Shown here: one piece after another, positions 39,784-47,910 of the stretch
Layout of the letters: every line of letters begins with the position of its first letter
How positions within the stretch are numbered: position 1 is the first letter of the stretch
Source of the DNA: an uncultured Pseudomonadales bacterium
GTDB lineage: Bacteria; Pseudomonadota; Gammaproteobacteria; Pseudomonadales; Pseudohongiellaceae
Assembly: GCA_947259995.1 (NCBI GenBank)
Contig: CAMYOK010000006.1
Location: 372,001-436,000 of the forward strand
DNA: 64,000 nucleotides
Reading direction: 5' to 3'
Notes under the pieces: generated by a model
What the model saw: only the letters and a program-made list of their open reading frames with translations
The model's database searches: none
What the model was told of the DNA's origin: nothing
Program-made: the position numbers and the translations under genes

Positions 39784-40218
39784 ATGAAGAACCTCACCGT
39801 TGCCGCCCTATTTGTAGTTGCCGGCATCATCGTCACCGCCATCAGCACCTCTAGCTTAGAGATCCAAGGTCACCCTGATAATAATAAATGTATAGGCCAG
39901 TGCTACGCCGACTACGTGGCTGCCAATGGTAATATCGTTGAACAAGAACGTGCCCGCGCAGAAGCAGCAGCATCCATGAGCCCTGCAGAACTAGGCAAAA
40001 CTGCCTACGTTCCTTGCCAGGCATGTCACGGCGCAGCTGGTGAAGGCGGCGTTGGACCAGCACTTGCAGGTCGCGATGCAGCATTTGTGGTCGATGCACT
40101 TGGAACCTATAAAACTAACGGCACTCGTGGTGCTCAAAGCGCCTTGATGTGGGGCGTTGCTGGCCCACTGAGTGAGATCGAGATCAGCAATCTTGCGGCC
40201 TTCGTTGATACCTTGTAA
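39784..40218 (+). CDS. Monohaem c-type cytochrome
   Basis: Exported or membrane-anchored electron carrier of 144 residues. It has an N-terminal hydrophobic segment (about 5-22). A short Cys36-x3-Cys40 element follows (KCIGQC), then a linker. A class I cytochrome domain begins at about 68 with the haem site CQACH (Cys78, Cys81, His82), then GEGGVGPALAGR and a plausible distal Met122 in LMWGVAG. A good ribosome site (AGGAG) precedes the ATG. It stands alone, followed at once by a terminator. The extra cysteine pair is unusual and its role is not known. Partner oxidase or dehydrogenase not visible. Confidence 0.82.
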   Translation: MKNLTVAALFVVAGIIVTAISTSSLEIQGHPDNNKCIGQCYADYVAANGNIVEQERARAEAAASMSPAELGKTAYVPCQACHGAAGEGGVGPALAGRDAAFVVDALGTYKTNGTRGAQSALMWGVAGPLSEIEISNLAAFVDTL

Positions 40219-40237
40219 TGGCAATGAACGCAAAATG

Positions 40238-40265
40238 AAAAGGCCACCCTCGGGTGGCCTTTTTT
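40238..40265. terminator. Bidirectional intrinsic terminator
   Basis: AAAAGGCCACC, loop CTCG, GGTGGCC then TTTTTT. The A-run on one side and T-run on the other let it serve both the cytochrome gene and the convergent esterase gene. Confidence 0.9.
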
Positions 40266-40282
40266 ATGGCTAAGCATTTATG

Positions 40283-41188
40283 CTAATCAGCGCTACTTAC
40301 CCCAACAGGGGATATTTTCTGCCTTGCCAGTAACCACTCAACCACTTCTTTACTAAAATTATCGCTAATCGCCGGGATATGTGAGCCCTCGGCTATTGTC
40401 CATAATTCTGACGACCCACCCACCTTACAATTATCAGTAAAACGGCTTCTGGTCGTCTCTAAGCCCTCTAAGTTTGCTTCTAGATCAAGTGTACCGACGA
40501 TTTTTGCCGCGCCCGTACAGCCATTATAGGCCGCCCAACGCTCGACAGTTTCGACAGCCCCCGGATAAACATTGCCGCGAATATCGCTGCCATCGTAGGC
40601 GATGGTGCCATCGGCTGTGCCATGGATTTGCAACACATGCACAGGATGCGCAGGCGCAGGCATCGGGTCTGTGGCCTCAGCACCAGCTAGGCTGGCTATG
40701 CCAGCAATCACATCAGAATGCTCGTAAGCGGTACGATACGACATGAACCCGCCATTGGAGTGGCCAATCAAATAAATCCGTCTGGGATCAACATTGTATT
40801 GGGATTGCACCGTACTGATGATATTCATCACGTAGTCGGCATCATCTTGCTCACTTGCGAAAAAATTACAGCAGGCTTTCGAAGCATTCCAGAAGCGGTT
40901 GTTCTCGCCTCCCGCCTCTTGCGTGCCATCAGGCGTTGCCAGTAGATACCCATAGGCATCGGCAAGAGCACTAAATTTCATATAGCCATCCTGGCCCGAA
41001 CCACTCGACCCATAGCCATGGAGCAACACGATCAGTGGTGTGGCTTTGGCACTATCATAACTAGCAGGCACCACTAGTGGCACGTCTCCACGCCCTGCGT
41101 CAATCTGCGTGCGCGTTTCGGCATAGGACATTGCGCAAAGCAGTGCGCCTGCAAGCGTTAATAATGAAAGCCATTTTGTATGACGCAT
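40283..41188 (-). CDS. Secreted PHB-depolymerase/feruloyl-esterase family hydrolase
   Basis: Exported alpha/beta hydrolase of 301 residues. The signal peptide is about 1-23 (ending SYAE). LIVLLHGYGSSG gives the oxyanion region. The nucleophile is Ser143 in IGHSNGGFM, and the catalytic His is likely in EGSHIPA near residue 270. The family (LpqC-like, often annotated polyhydroxybutyrate depolymerase) includes esterases acting on polyesters or on plant and algal feruloyl or acetyl esters. The substrate here is unknown. It is divergent from a TonB-dependent receptor across 180 bases. Confidence 0.85.
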   Translation of the reverse strand: MRHTKWLSLLTLAGALLCAMSYAETRTQIDAGRGDVPLVVPASYDSAKATPLIVLLHGYGSSGSGQDGYMKFSALADAYGYLLATPDGTQEAGGENNRFWNASKACCNFFASEQDDADYVMNIISTVQSQYNVDPRRIYLIGHSNGGFMSYRTAYEHSDVIAGIASLAGAEATDPMPAPAHPVHVLQIHGTADGTIAYDGSDIRGNVYPGAVETVERWAAYNGCTGAAKIVGTLDLEANLEGLETTRSRFTDNCKVGGSSELWTIAEGSHIPAISDNFSKEVVEWLLARQKISPVGVSSAD

Positions 41189-41368
41189 AAAGAACCCCCT
41201 CTTCTGGCATTTATTTTAGTTTTCGAACACGCGCTCTTGTTACCACAAGCCCCGTCGTGCAACAAGAACAAAACGTTAAAGTGCTGCTAACGAGCTATTA
41301 TCAAGCCCGCTTATTTCGTAAGATGTTCGATCAAACAACAATAAATATAATGATGTGGAGAGCCTACA

Positions 41369-43867
41369 TTGCGTATTAAATTTTTCCCCTGTTTTGCAGT
41401 TTCTAGCCTCGCACTTGCAATCCAACATGCAAGCCTTGCCCAAGAGCTAGGCGGAATCGAAGAGGTCCTCGTCATTGGGATCACCCCAGATGGAAATTCC
41501 CAGCAGCGCTTAAGCCATGTCCCCTTTGCAGTGCAAAGCGCGTCCTATACTGATCTAGAGTCATCACAAGTTCTGGACCTGAGTGAATACATGAACTCCC
41601 GTATGGGCAGCGTGAATATAAACTCGGCGCAGAACAACCCTTTGCAAGCCGATCTGCAATACCGTGGCTTTACCGCCTCCCCCCTTCTTGGGCTACCGCA
41701 AGGTTTATCGGTTTACCAAAATGGCGTTCGTATCAACGAACCCCTGGGTGACGCAGTCAATTGGGACTTGATACCTGAATCAGCCATTTATCGTGTCGAT
41801 CTCATGAGCGGGGCTAACCCTGTGTTTGGTCTCAACACTTTAGGCGGTGCTGTGGCATTGCAGATGAAAGATGGTTTTAATTATGCACAACATTCGCTCT
41901 CGGCAAGCACTGGGTCTTGGGGGCGTAAAACCGTTTCGCTAGAAAGTGGCGCCAACAATGGCCAATGGGGGTATTACACAAACCTCAGTGTTTTCGATGA
42001 AGACGGTTGGCGTGCACAATCGAACTCCGAGGCACTTAACTTCTATGGCACCCTCAATTGGCACCCAGACGAACAGACTGCCTATGCTGCGATCTTGCAA
42101 CTAGGACAGAGTGACTTAATAGGCAATGGTGCACTGCCCGTGGGTTTGCTGCAGATGCAGCGCGACGCGATATTCACAGCTCCTGACATTACCGAAAACG
42201 ATATGAGCATGCTCGCCGTGAATGCGCAATACACTTTAACTGAGCGACTTGGCGTTAGCTTCAATCTGTATCAACGCAAGAACACAACGGACTCTTTCAA
42301 TGGCGATGGCTCTGAGTTCGAACGCTGCGAATTCTTCGGGGGCCAGCTCGCCCTATTCGAAGAAAGCGATGATATCGAAGACGCCTTGGAGGATCAGCTC
42401 GGGATAGAACTTGACGCGATATGCGCAGGCGAAGATGCCAACATTGCTAATTTTGACGACCTAGAGAGCAGCATTGAACAACGCGCCTTGATGGCTGGAC
42501 TAGACCCCGAAGAGTTTGAACTCGAGAACATTTATGCGGCCCTCAGCGGCACTGGCATCATTGCCGATGCCGCAATCAATAACATCAGTCGTCGGCAACA
42601 AACAACCCGTGGTTTCAGCGCACAGATGCATTATCAAGAGCGCCTATTTGAGCTCGACAATCAATTCAATGCCGGCTTAGCGGTGCAACTTGGTGACTCA
42701 CACTTTGACTCTGTATTGGAACTAGCAAATCTTGACCCGTTTACTAGGAGCACTAAGGGGCTTGGCACCGGCACCTTCTTTGATGATGCCGCAACCAATA
42801 TCGATACCGTCACCGACACCTATAGCGTGTATTTTACCAACACTACTGAGATAACTGAGCACATAGCCCTGACCCTCTCTGCACGTTACAATCTCAGTGC
42901 AGTGAGTTTGCGAGATCAGTCGGGAGAGCGCCCCGAGCTCAACGGAGATCATCGTTTTTCGCGCCTCAACCCAGCCATTGGTTTGAATTGGAACCCGACT
43001 AACTCGCTAAGCGTTTATGCCTCCTATAGTGAGTCGAATCGCATTCCAACTCCCATCGAGCTTGCCTGCAATGAAGGAGTGTTTGAACTGGCACAAGCGT
43101 ATGCACAAGCGCGAGGTGACGACCCCGATGATGTCGATTTCGAATGTCGCTTGCCCAACGCCTTTTTGGCCGACCCGCCCCTTGACGATGTCGTTACGAA
43201 AAGCATCGAAATGGGCATGCGAGGAAACCGCCTCGCAACCGATTATCAACTGAGTCTATTTCGCGCCGTAAACCGAGACGATATCCTATTTCAAACCACG
43301 GGCCGAGCCACAGGCTTATTTGCCAATGTCGACAAAACTAGGCGCCAGGGGCTAGAGCTTTCCCTGCACAGGCGTTTTGAAAAACTGCGTACCTACGCCT
43401 CTGCAACTGTGTTAGAGGCAACGTTCGAAGACCGCTTCTTTGTCTTGAGCCCAAATCACCCCGATGCAAATGATGATGGAGAGATTGCCGTCACCCCAGG
43501 CGATCGCCTACCGGGTATCCCGGCAAAGATTCTCAAAATTGGTGGTGATTATCACGTTCGGGAGAACTTAAGTTTTGGCGCTGAGCTCGTTTACAATGGC
43601 CCGCAATATTTGCGCGCAGATGAAAGCAATGCCATGGCGCAGATCGACGGCGCTAGCATTGTGAACCTGCGTTCGCACTTCGCATTAAATGAGCGCTTTG
43701 CGTTTTTTGCTCGCATCTCTAATGTCTTCGATAAGGACTATGAAAACTTTGGTTTGATAGGAGAGGACCCTAGCGAAGTGTTGCCACAGCTGCGCAATAA
43801 CAGCCCTGTATTTTTAGGGGTTGGCTCACCACGCGCCGCATGGATCGGCGCTAATATCAGGCTCTAA
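41369..43867 (+). CDS. TonB-dependent outer-membrane receptor
   Basis: Outer-membrane gated channel of 832 residues for large ligands, energised by TonB. It has a signal peptide (about 1-24, ending SLAQ). The plug domain is about 45-165 (SQVLDLSEYMNSRMGSVNIN, then VYQNGVRINEPLGDAVNWD, MSGANPVFGLNTLGGAV), and a 22-strand barrel is expected in the rest. The end motif is GANIRL, with Leu instead of the usual terminal aromatic. An acidic insertion with two cysteines lies at about 315-355. The TTG start at 41369 is backed by GGAG 8 bases upstream. The ligand is not identifiable and no Fur-like box was established. Confidence 0.9.
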   Translation: MRIKFFPCFAVSSLALAIQHASLAQELGGIEEVLVIGITPDGNSQQRLSHVPFAVQSASYTDLESSQVLDLSEYMNSRMGSVNINSAQNNPLQADLQYRGFTASPLLGLPQGLSVYQNGVRINEPLGDAVNWDLIPESAIYRVDLMSGANPVFGLNTLGGAVALQMKDGFNYAQHSLSASTGSWGRKTVSLESGANNGQWGYYTNLSVFDEDGWRAQSNSEALNFYGTLNWHPDEQTAYAAILQLGQSDLIGNGALPVGLLQMQRDAIFTAPDITENDMSMLAVNAQYTLTERLGVSFNLYQRKNTTDSFNGDGSEFERCEFFGGQLALFEESDDIEDALEDQLGIELDAICAGEDANIANFDDLESSIEQRALMAGLDPEEFELENIYAALSGTGIIADAAINNISRRQQTTRGFSAQMHYQERLFELDNQFNAGLAVQLGDSHFDSVLELANLDPFTRSTKGLGTGTFFDDAATNIDTVTDTYSVYFTNTTEITEHIALTLSARYNLSAVSLRDQSGERPELNGDHRFSRLNPAIGLNWNPTNSLSVYASYSESNRIPTPIELACNEGVFELAQAYAQARGDDPDDVDFECRLPNAFLADPPLDDVVTKSIEMGMRGNRLATDYQLSLFRAVNRDDILFQTTGRATGLFANVDKTRRQGLELSLHRRFEKLRTYASATVLEATFEDRFFVLSPNHPDANDDGEIAVTPGDRLPGIPAKILKIGGDYHVRENLSFGAELVYNGPQYLRADESNAMAQIDGASIVNLRSHFALNERFAFFARISNVFDKDYENFGLIGEDPSEVLPQLRNNSPVFLGVGSPRAAWIGANIRL

Positions 43868-43906
43868 AAAAAGCCCCGCGGACGCCAAGTTAGCTGCCAC
43901 GGGGCT
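43866..43906 (-). terminator. Intrinsic terminator of the lipoprotein operon
   Basis: Read on the minus strand, AGCCCCG and CGGGGCT (with further CC/GG pairing inside) form the stem, followed by a run of seven T. It lies just past the stop of the lipoprotein gene and overlaps the receptor stop on the other strand. Confidence 0.75.
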
Positions 43907-43931
43907 CAGCACTTCCATGCGCTATCATGCT

Positions 43932-44507
43932 TTAGAAGTTCGAGCGGATAGATGCAATCACTTCGCGTGCATCGTATATATTGCCCGATCGCTCGTGCTC
44001 CCCTTCCCCAAACACCACTTCTATCGTCGCCACAAAATGTTCGCGCTGGGCAGGGAAATCCACTTGCGAACGGGGGAATGCTGGAGAGGTTTGCGTCGTT
44101 GTACAAGCAATCAAACCACAACGCGTTTGTGATGTCGTACCCGTTGTTATCTCTACCGCAGCACGCGCAGAATTGTCGTCCTCAAGGTGCGGAATTGCCG
44201 TACGGTCGACTACTTCAAACCAGTCATAATTTTGTGCAACAGTAAGCTCTGCGGCACGCAGCAGCGCATAGTCCTGCACGAGCTCTAAAGGCGTGTCCGC
44301 CCTACCTGTGTAACTAACTCGGTAGCGATCAGTACTCAGCTGGCTTTCTGCATAGCCTACGTCTCCCACCTCGCTAGCAGGTGCATAGGGAGCCTCACTG
44401 CTTGCACAGGCCACCAGCAATAAGCCACTAACAATGATGCCGCTAAATTGACGCAGCCTTGAATACTTTTTACTCTTCGAGTTCATAACTTTTCTATTAT
44501 TTTCCAT
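43932..44507 (-). CDS. CC0125/CC1285-type lipoprotein
   Basis: Predicted lipoprotein of 191 residues. The N-terminus is basic and then hydrophobic, with lipobox LLVAC and lipidated Cys34; residue +2 is Ala, compatible with outer-membrane sorting. The mature part carries the family core YRVSYTGRADTPLELVQDYALLRAAELTVAQNYDWFEVVDR, which I associate with the CC0125/CC1285 lipoproteins of unknown function. A Cys pair (CGLIAC) lies near 128-133. A strong ribosome site (AAGGAGA, 7 bases) supports ATG 44507. It follows the helical-bundle gene by 15 bases, so both are probably driven by the sigma-54-like promoter at about 45050. Confidence 0.75.
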   Translation of the reverse strand: MENNRKVMNSKSKKYSRLRQFSGIIVSGLLLVACASSEAPYAPASEVGDVGYAESQLSTDRYRVSYTGRADTPLELVQDYALLRAAELTVAQNYDWFEVVDRTAIPHLEDDNSARAAVEITTGTTSQTRCGLIACTTTQTSPAFPRSQVDFPAQREHFVATIEVVFGEGEHERSGNIYDAREVIASIRSNF

Positions 44508-44522
44508 GTCACGGTCTCCTTT

Positions 44523-44969
44523 TCATTGGTGATGGCGATTGCGCGCTAACATCTGCAACTGATCGAAATCCATTTGCAGCACGGCCACAAATGATGACAA
44601 ACGTCTACGCAGAGCATAGTTATTGATGCTTCTCACTTCTTGTCGGAGAAAACTCACTTCCTGTTTGTTGCTTTCTACTAGGTAGTTAATCGCCTCGTCT
44701 GCCCCCGATTCGCGTATTTTCTGTTTCGCGACCTCGTTTGCCGTTAGTATCTCATTCGGCACTGCCGTGCTACCGTTGGCTGGTTCCAGTTCAGGCGCCA
44801 AATCGGTAGAGATCGCTCGCAAGGTCTCGACACGGTGACGTGCCAATTTCCTTAAAACGTTCTTGGCTTGCTGGTCAGATAGCGCAACAGCGAGCTCCTC
44901 ATACAGAAGTTGAGCTTGCTTACAGAGCAACCGCACAATACTTATCAGTCTAAGATCTGAATTACTCAT
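44523..44969 (-). CDS. Predicted helical-bundle protein (possibly DUF2383/PA2169-like)
   Basis: A 148-residue cytoplasmic protein without signal or membrane segments. It looks almost entirely helical, with long amphipathic stretches at about 3-30, 32-58, 75-105 and 110-140. It resembles in layout the ferritin-like four-helix DUF2383/PA2169 proteins, but the similarity is by eye and the metal ligands are not evident. It is the first gene after a sigma-54-like promoter, divergent from the sigma-54 activator, and precedes the lipoprotein gene. Function unknown. Confidence 0.65.
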   Translation of the reverse strand: MSNSDLRLISIVRLLCKQAQLLYEELAVALSDQQAKNVLRKLARHRVETLRAISTDLAPELEPANGSTAVPNEILTANEVAKQKIRESGADEAINYLVESNKQEVSFLRQEVRSINNYALRRRLSSFVAVLQMDFDQLQMLARNRHHQ

Positions 44970-45038
44970 ATTGATTTACTCTCATCTATCCCCACAATTG
45001 AATCGTACGCTTATCACGATCCGCTACTAAGTTAAGCT

Positions 45039-45053
45039 TCAAGAACTGTGCCA
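45039..45053 (-). promoter_or_regulatory. Candidate sigma-54 promoter facing the helical-bundle/lipoprotein operon
   Basis: On the minus strand the sequence reads TGGCAC, five bases (AGTTC), then TTGA. The -24 hexamer matches the sigma-54 consensus fully. The -12 element is TTGA instead of TTGC, and the GG-to-G spacing is right. Transcription would start near 45028, some 60 bases before the gene start at 44969. It lies in the divergent region next to a sigma-54 activator gene, which raises its likelihood. Confidence 0.55.
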
Positions 45054-45104
45054 ACCCCTCCAGCCTGACAAATACAGGGCTGTAGAGGAGGAAGCTGGAA
45101 AAGT

Positions 45105-46535
45105 GTGAACTCATCGGGAAACTCTTACAGTAATGCTTGTCAGAATTACATTAATTCTCTACATTTTGCTTCCCAGAGCCTAGAACAGGAGATTCAAATG
45201 GCTCAAGCCAAGATTCTAACGTCGATCCTCAACCACGAGCTGCAATCGACAATTCACGCATTAGAGGCTTTCGACTCCTACCAACAGGTCGTCCCAGAGG
45301 CCGATATGCATTGGATCGATGCGATTCAGGCGCACTCTGTCGACGTGGCGTTGATAGAAACTGTGAACTTCGATGAGAAGGAATTAGAAGCACTCATCGC
45401 CTCCAATGCTACGTCGCAATTGGAAATTATTCTGATTAGCGATGGGGAACCTAATCCTTGCATCGATCTGGCGATGCAAAATGGTATTAGCTACCATATT
45501 CGCAGCCCAATGGATGAAGATATTCTCGATGAACTCTTAGAAGACCTGCACTCTGAGATTAGCGAACGCAATACCCCGACCCAGGAAACCGTCAGTAGCG
45601 AGCTAGCCCAATATGGCATGTTGATTGGCTCCTCCAAAGCGATGCGACAACTCTATCGAGTCGTGCGCAAATCCGCACGCACTGACGCCAGTATTCTCAT
45701 CATTGGTGAAAGCGGCACCGGCAAAGAATTGGTTGCTAATACTCTGCATTTGATGAGCGAGCGCGCCGATAAACCCTTTATCTCTCTCAACTGCGGTGCC
45801 ATCAGCATGGAATTGGTTGAAAGTGAGTTATTCGGCCACATTAAAGGCGCTTTTACAGGAGCTACGTCCAATCGCGCAGGGGTGTTTGAACAAGCTGAAG
45901 GTGGCACGCTGTTCCTAGATGAGCTCACCGAGATGCCTATGGAGCATCAGGTAAAACTTTTGCGGGTACTCGAGACCGGAGAATATAAGCCGGTAGGGAG
46001 TGAAGAGATTCGGATCGCCGACGTGCGCATTGTCGCTGCTAGCAACCGCGAGCCAACCCAAGCGATTGAGGAAGGTGTACTGCGTGAAGACCTCTATTTC
46101 CGTGTTGCGCACTTCCCTATCAAGGTTCCCCCTTTGCGTGAGCGCGGCGCTGATATCGAAGGGCTAGCCATTCACTTTCTCGCTCATCGCAATGCCGAGG
46201 AGAGCAGCACAAAAGAGATCACCACAGAAGCGTTGGAGCGTATTCGCGAATACCACTGGCCAGGCAATGTGCGCGAATTACTGCACACGATCGAACGAGC
46301 CTATATTCTTGCCGACGATGTAGTGGCAGTGGAACACCTGATTCTTGAAGGCAGCCCAAGCGAGATGGCAGCCGATCTGGGCAGTGACTCTTTAGAGGAG
46401 ATTGAGAAAAAGGTAATACTGCAGACCCTAGCCGAATTTAATGGAAATAAATCCGAGACCGCAGAAAAACTAGGGATCAGTGTGAAGACGCTCTACAACA
46501 AACTGAAAAAATACGACGACTTCGATGCGGCATAA
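45105..46535 (+). CDS. Sigma-54-dependent transcriptional activator with degenerate receiver
   Basis: Enhancer-binding protein of 476 residues. Residues about 35-145 look like a receiver domain, but the phospho-acceptor position reads VALIET (Glu85 for Asp) and the switch Lys is replaced (HIRSP), as in FleQ-type proteins. The AAA+ domain is complete: Walker A GESGTGKE (201-208), sigma-54 contact loop GAFTGA (248-253), Walker B TLFLDE (268-273), and an arginine-finger region REDLYFRV. A Fis-type helix-turn-helix ends it (GNKSETAEKLGISVKTLYNKL). The start is GTG 45105; an ATG at residue 33 is possible. Divergent and downstream minus-strand operons both have sigma-54-like promoters, so it probably controls them. 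Confidence 0.9.
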   Translation: MNSSGNSYSNACQNYINSLHFASQSLEQEIQMAQAKILTSILNHELQSTIHALEAFDSYQQVVPEADMHWIDAIQAHSVDVALIETVNFDEKELEALIASNATSQLEIILISDGEPNPCIDLAMQNGISYHIRSPMDEDILDELLEDLHSEISERNTPTQETVSSELAQYGMLIGSSKAMRQLYRVVRKSARTDASILIIGESGTGKELVANTLHLMSERADKPFISLNCGAISMELVESELFGHIKGAFTGATSNRAGVFEQAEGGTLFLDELTEMPMEHQVKLLRVLETGEYKPVGSEEIRIADVRIVAASNREPTQAIEEGVLREDLYFRVAHFPIKVPPLRERGADIEGLAIHFLAHRNAEESSTKEITTEALERIREYHWPGNVRELLHTIERAYILADDVVAVEHLILEGSPSEMAADLGSDSLEEIEKKVILQTLAEFNGNKSETAEKLGISVKTLYNKLKKYDDFDAA

Positions 46536-46560
46536 AAAAAGGGCATCTTTCGATGCCCTT
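46534..46560 (-). terminator. Intrinsic terminator of the DUF1328/small-lipoprotein pair
   Basis: AAGGGCATC and GATGCCCTT form a 9-bp stem with a four-base loop. On the minus strand a run of seven T follows, so it ends the leftward small-lipoprotein transcript. It also overlaps the 3' end of the activator gene. Confidence 0.8.
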
Positions 46561-46578
46561 CAACGTTAGGCGCCTACC

Positions 46579-46761
46579 CTAACAATCTCTATCTGCTGCA
46601 TTGACAGCATCGGCTACGTCTTCACACGCGTCCTCTATCGCATTCCCTGCGTCATTGACCGCGTCGTCGATATTCTCGCCCATGCGCTCTGCAGGACCTT
46701 CATCACACGCTGCAAGCATCAGAGTTGAAAATAATACTACTGCTATCGACTGTAATTTCAT
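46579..46761 (-). CDS. Small lipoprotein
   Basis: A 60-residue predicted lipoprotein. The signal sequence ends LMLAAC with lipidated Cys19. The residue after Cys is Asp, which in E. coli would keep it in the inner membrane. The mature part is acidic and Ala-rich with an amphipathic repeat (GENIDDAVNDAGNAIEDACEDVADAVNAA) and two more cysteines. A clear ribosome site (AAGGAG) precedes the ATG. Similar short acidic lipoproteins occur near DUF1328 genes, but the function is unknown. It follows DUF1328 by 54 bases and is closed by a terminator. Confidence 0.72.
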   Translation of the reverse strand: MKLQSIAVVLFSTLMLAACDEGPAERMGENIDDAVNDAGNAIEDACEDVADAVNAADRDC

Positions 46762-46815
46762 GTCACTTCTCCTTAGTGTACCTATCGGTTAAATTAATTT
46801 CCTAATGGTTCGATG

Positions 46816-46992
46816 TTATAGTGGCGGTGTCTTGCCTCGTAACGCCCCTGCTAGAAGCGAGATCACAAAGAGCACAAGAAACACTACAAACAATATTTTG
46901 GCGATACCTGTTGCTGCACCAGCAATACCACCGAAACCGAATAACGCCGCTACTATTGCAATCACAAAAAACGTAAGCGCCCAACTCAACAT
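46816..46992 (-). CDS. DUF1328 family small membrane protein (YtjA-like)
   Basis: A 58-residue inner-membrane protein with two helices (about 4-22 and 28-50) and the family's [18 protein letters not shown] turn. ATG 46992 is chosen over one five codons upstream. It has GGAGGG exactly 7 bases before it, and [10 protein letters not shown] matches the conserved DUF1328 start. Function unknown; family members are often stress-induced. A sigma-54-like promoter lies about 90 bases upstream. Confidence 0.88.
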   Translation of the reverse strand: MLSWALTFFVIAIVAALFGFGGIAGAATGIAKILFVVFLVLFVISLLAGALRGKTPPL

Positions 46993-47080
46993 AGCACTAC
47001 CCTCCATTTAAATTCCTTTAGGTGTTCAGTTTTGCTCTTCACTGACTCCATGTGAAATTCTGAACTCTCGCTGTATAGGT

Positions 47081-47097
47081 AGCGATTATCATGCCAG
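47081..47097 (-). promoter_or_regulatory. Candidate sigma-54 promoter facing DUF1328
   Basis: On the minus strand CTGGCATGATAATCGCT fits the sigma-54 consensus YTGGCAYG-N4-TTGCW at every conserved position except one T (TCGC). GG and GC have the correct separation. Predicted start near 47070, giving a leader of about 78 bases before the DUF1328 gene. It is the second such site beside the same activator gene. Confidence 0.6.
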
Positions 47098-47290
47098 TTT
47101 TTCCCGATTTCGCTACAGCCCTCTTAAACCCTAGGCTTGGGAATAATTGTATGCCTTCCACTAGAGCTGAACCGTGCTTGTATCACAAAGCAGAATTGAA
47201 ATTTTTGCGCACGGCTACGTAGTTTTTTCCGGTACTATTTACCCAACACCTCTACTACACTAAGGCAGTGTCAAAAATAGGGATTTTAAA

Positions 47291-47893
47291 ATGAACAGTC
47301 TTACACGTAGTTTTCTCGTTGGCCTATCAATATTGCTGCCAGTAGTGCTCTCAATTCAGCTGGCCATCTGGCTCATCAGCACCATGGAGTCTTGGTTAAA
47401 ATCACTTTGGATGCTCTTACTTGCAGAGTCTTTGTACTTTCCTGGCTTAGCGCTGTTGAGTTTTATTGCCCTTACCACTGCCATCGGAATACTTTCGCGA
47501 CAGAGCTTCCTGCGCCAGGTAATTAAACTGCCAGGCATGACCATGGAACGCATCCCCGTTGTGCGCTACATCTATAGCACCATTAAAGACTTTCTCGACC
47601 TGATGGGGGGCAAGACTTTCTCCGACCAATCGGTGGTCTGGGTAAAGTTGCCACAAATAGAAGGTAAACTTCTTGGCATTGTCACCAAACAAGGCTCGGA
47701 GAAAGGCTCAAAGCTTTCAGACAGGATGACTGACGAAGAGGTCGCAGTATATTTGCCAATGAGTTATCAAGCTGGCGGTTATATGCTAGTTGTCACAAGG
47801 TCACAAATAGAGAAAACCGATCTCACGCCCGGGGAAGCCTTGCATCTCATTATGAGTGCGGGCCTAGGACAGAAGACACTCAATAAGCCCTAA
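47291..47893 (+). CDS. DUF502 family membrane protein
   Basis: Inner-membrane protein of 200 residues and unknown function. It begins with the DUF502 pattern (RSFLVGLSILLPVVLSIQLAIWLI, helix about 6-30). A second helix follows (about 45-66), then the conserved IPVVRYIYSTIKDFLDL and a soluble C-terminal part with VYLPMSYQAGGYMLVV and MSAGL. AGGGA precedes the ATG. It is followed after 17 bases by a serine hydrolase gene, probably in one message. The roughly 300 bases upstream hold only the DUF1328 promoter on the other strand. Confidence 0.85.
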   Translation: MNSLTRSFLVGLSILLPVVLSIQLAIWLISTMESWLKSLWMLLLAESLYFPGLALLSFIALTTAIGILSRQSFLRQVIKLPGMTMERIPVVRYIYSTIKDFLDLMGGKTFSDQSVVWVKLPQIEGKLLGIVTKQGSEKGSKLSDRMTDEEVAVYLPMSYQAGGYMLVVTRSQIEKTDLTPGEALHLIMSAGLGQKTLNKP

Positions 47894-47910
47894 ACAATAA
47901 AGGATTAAAA

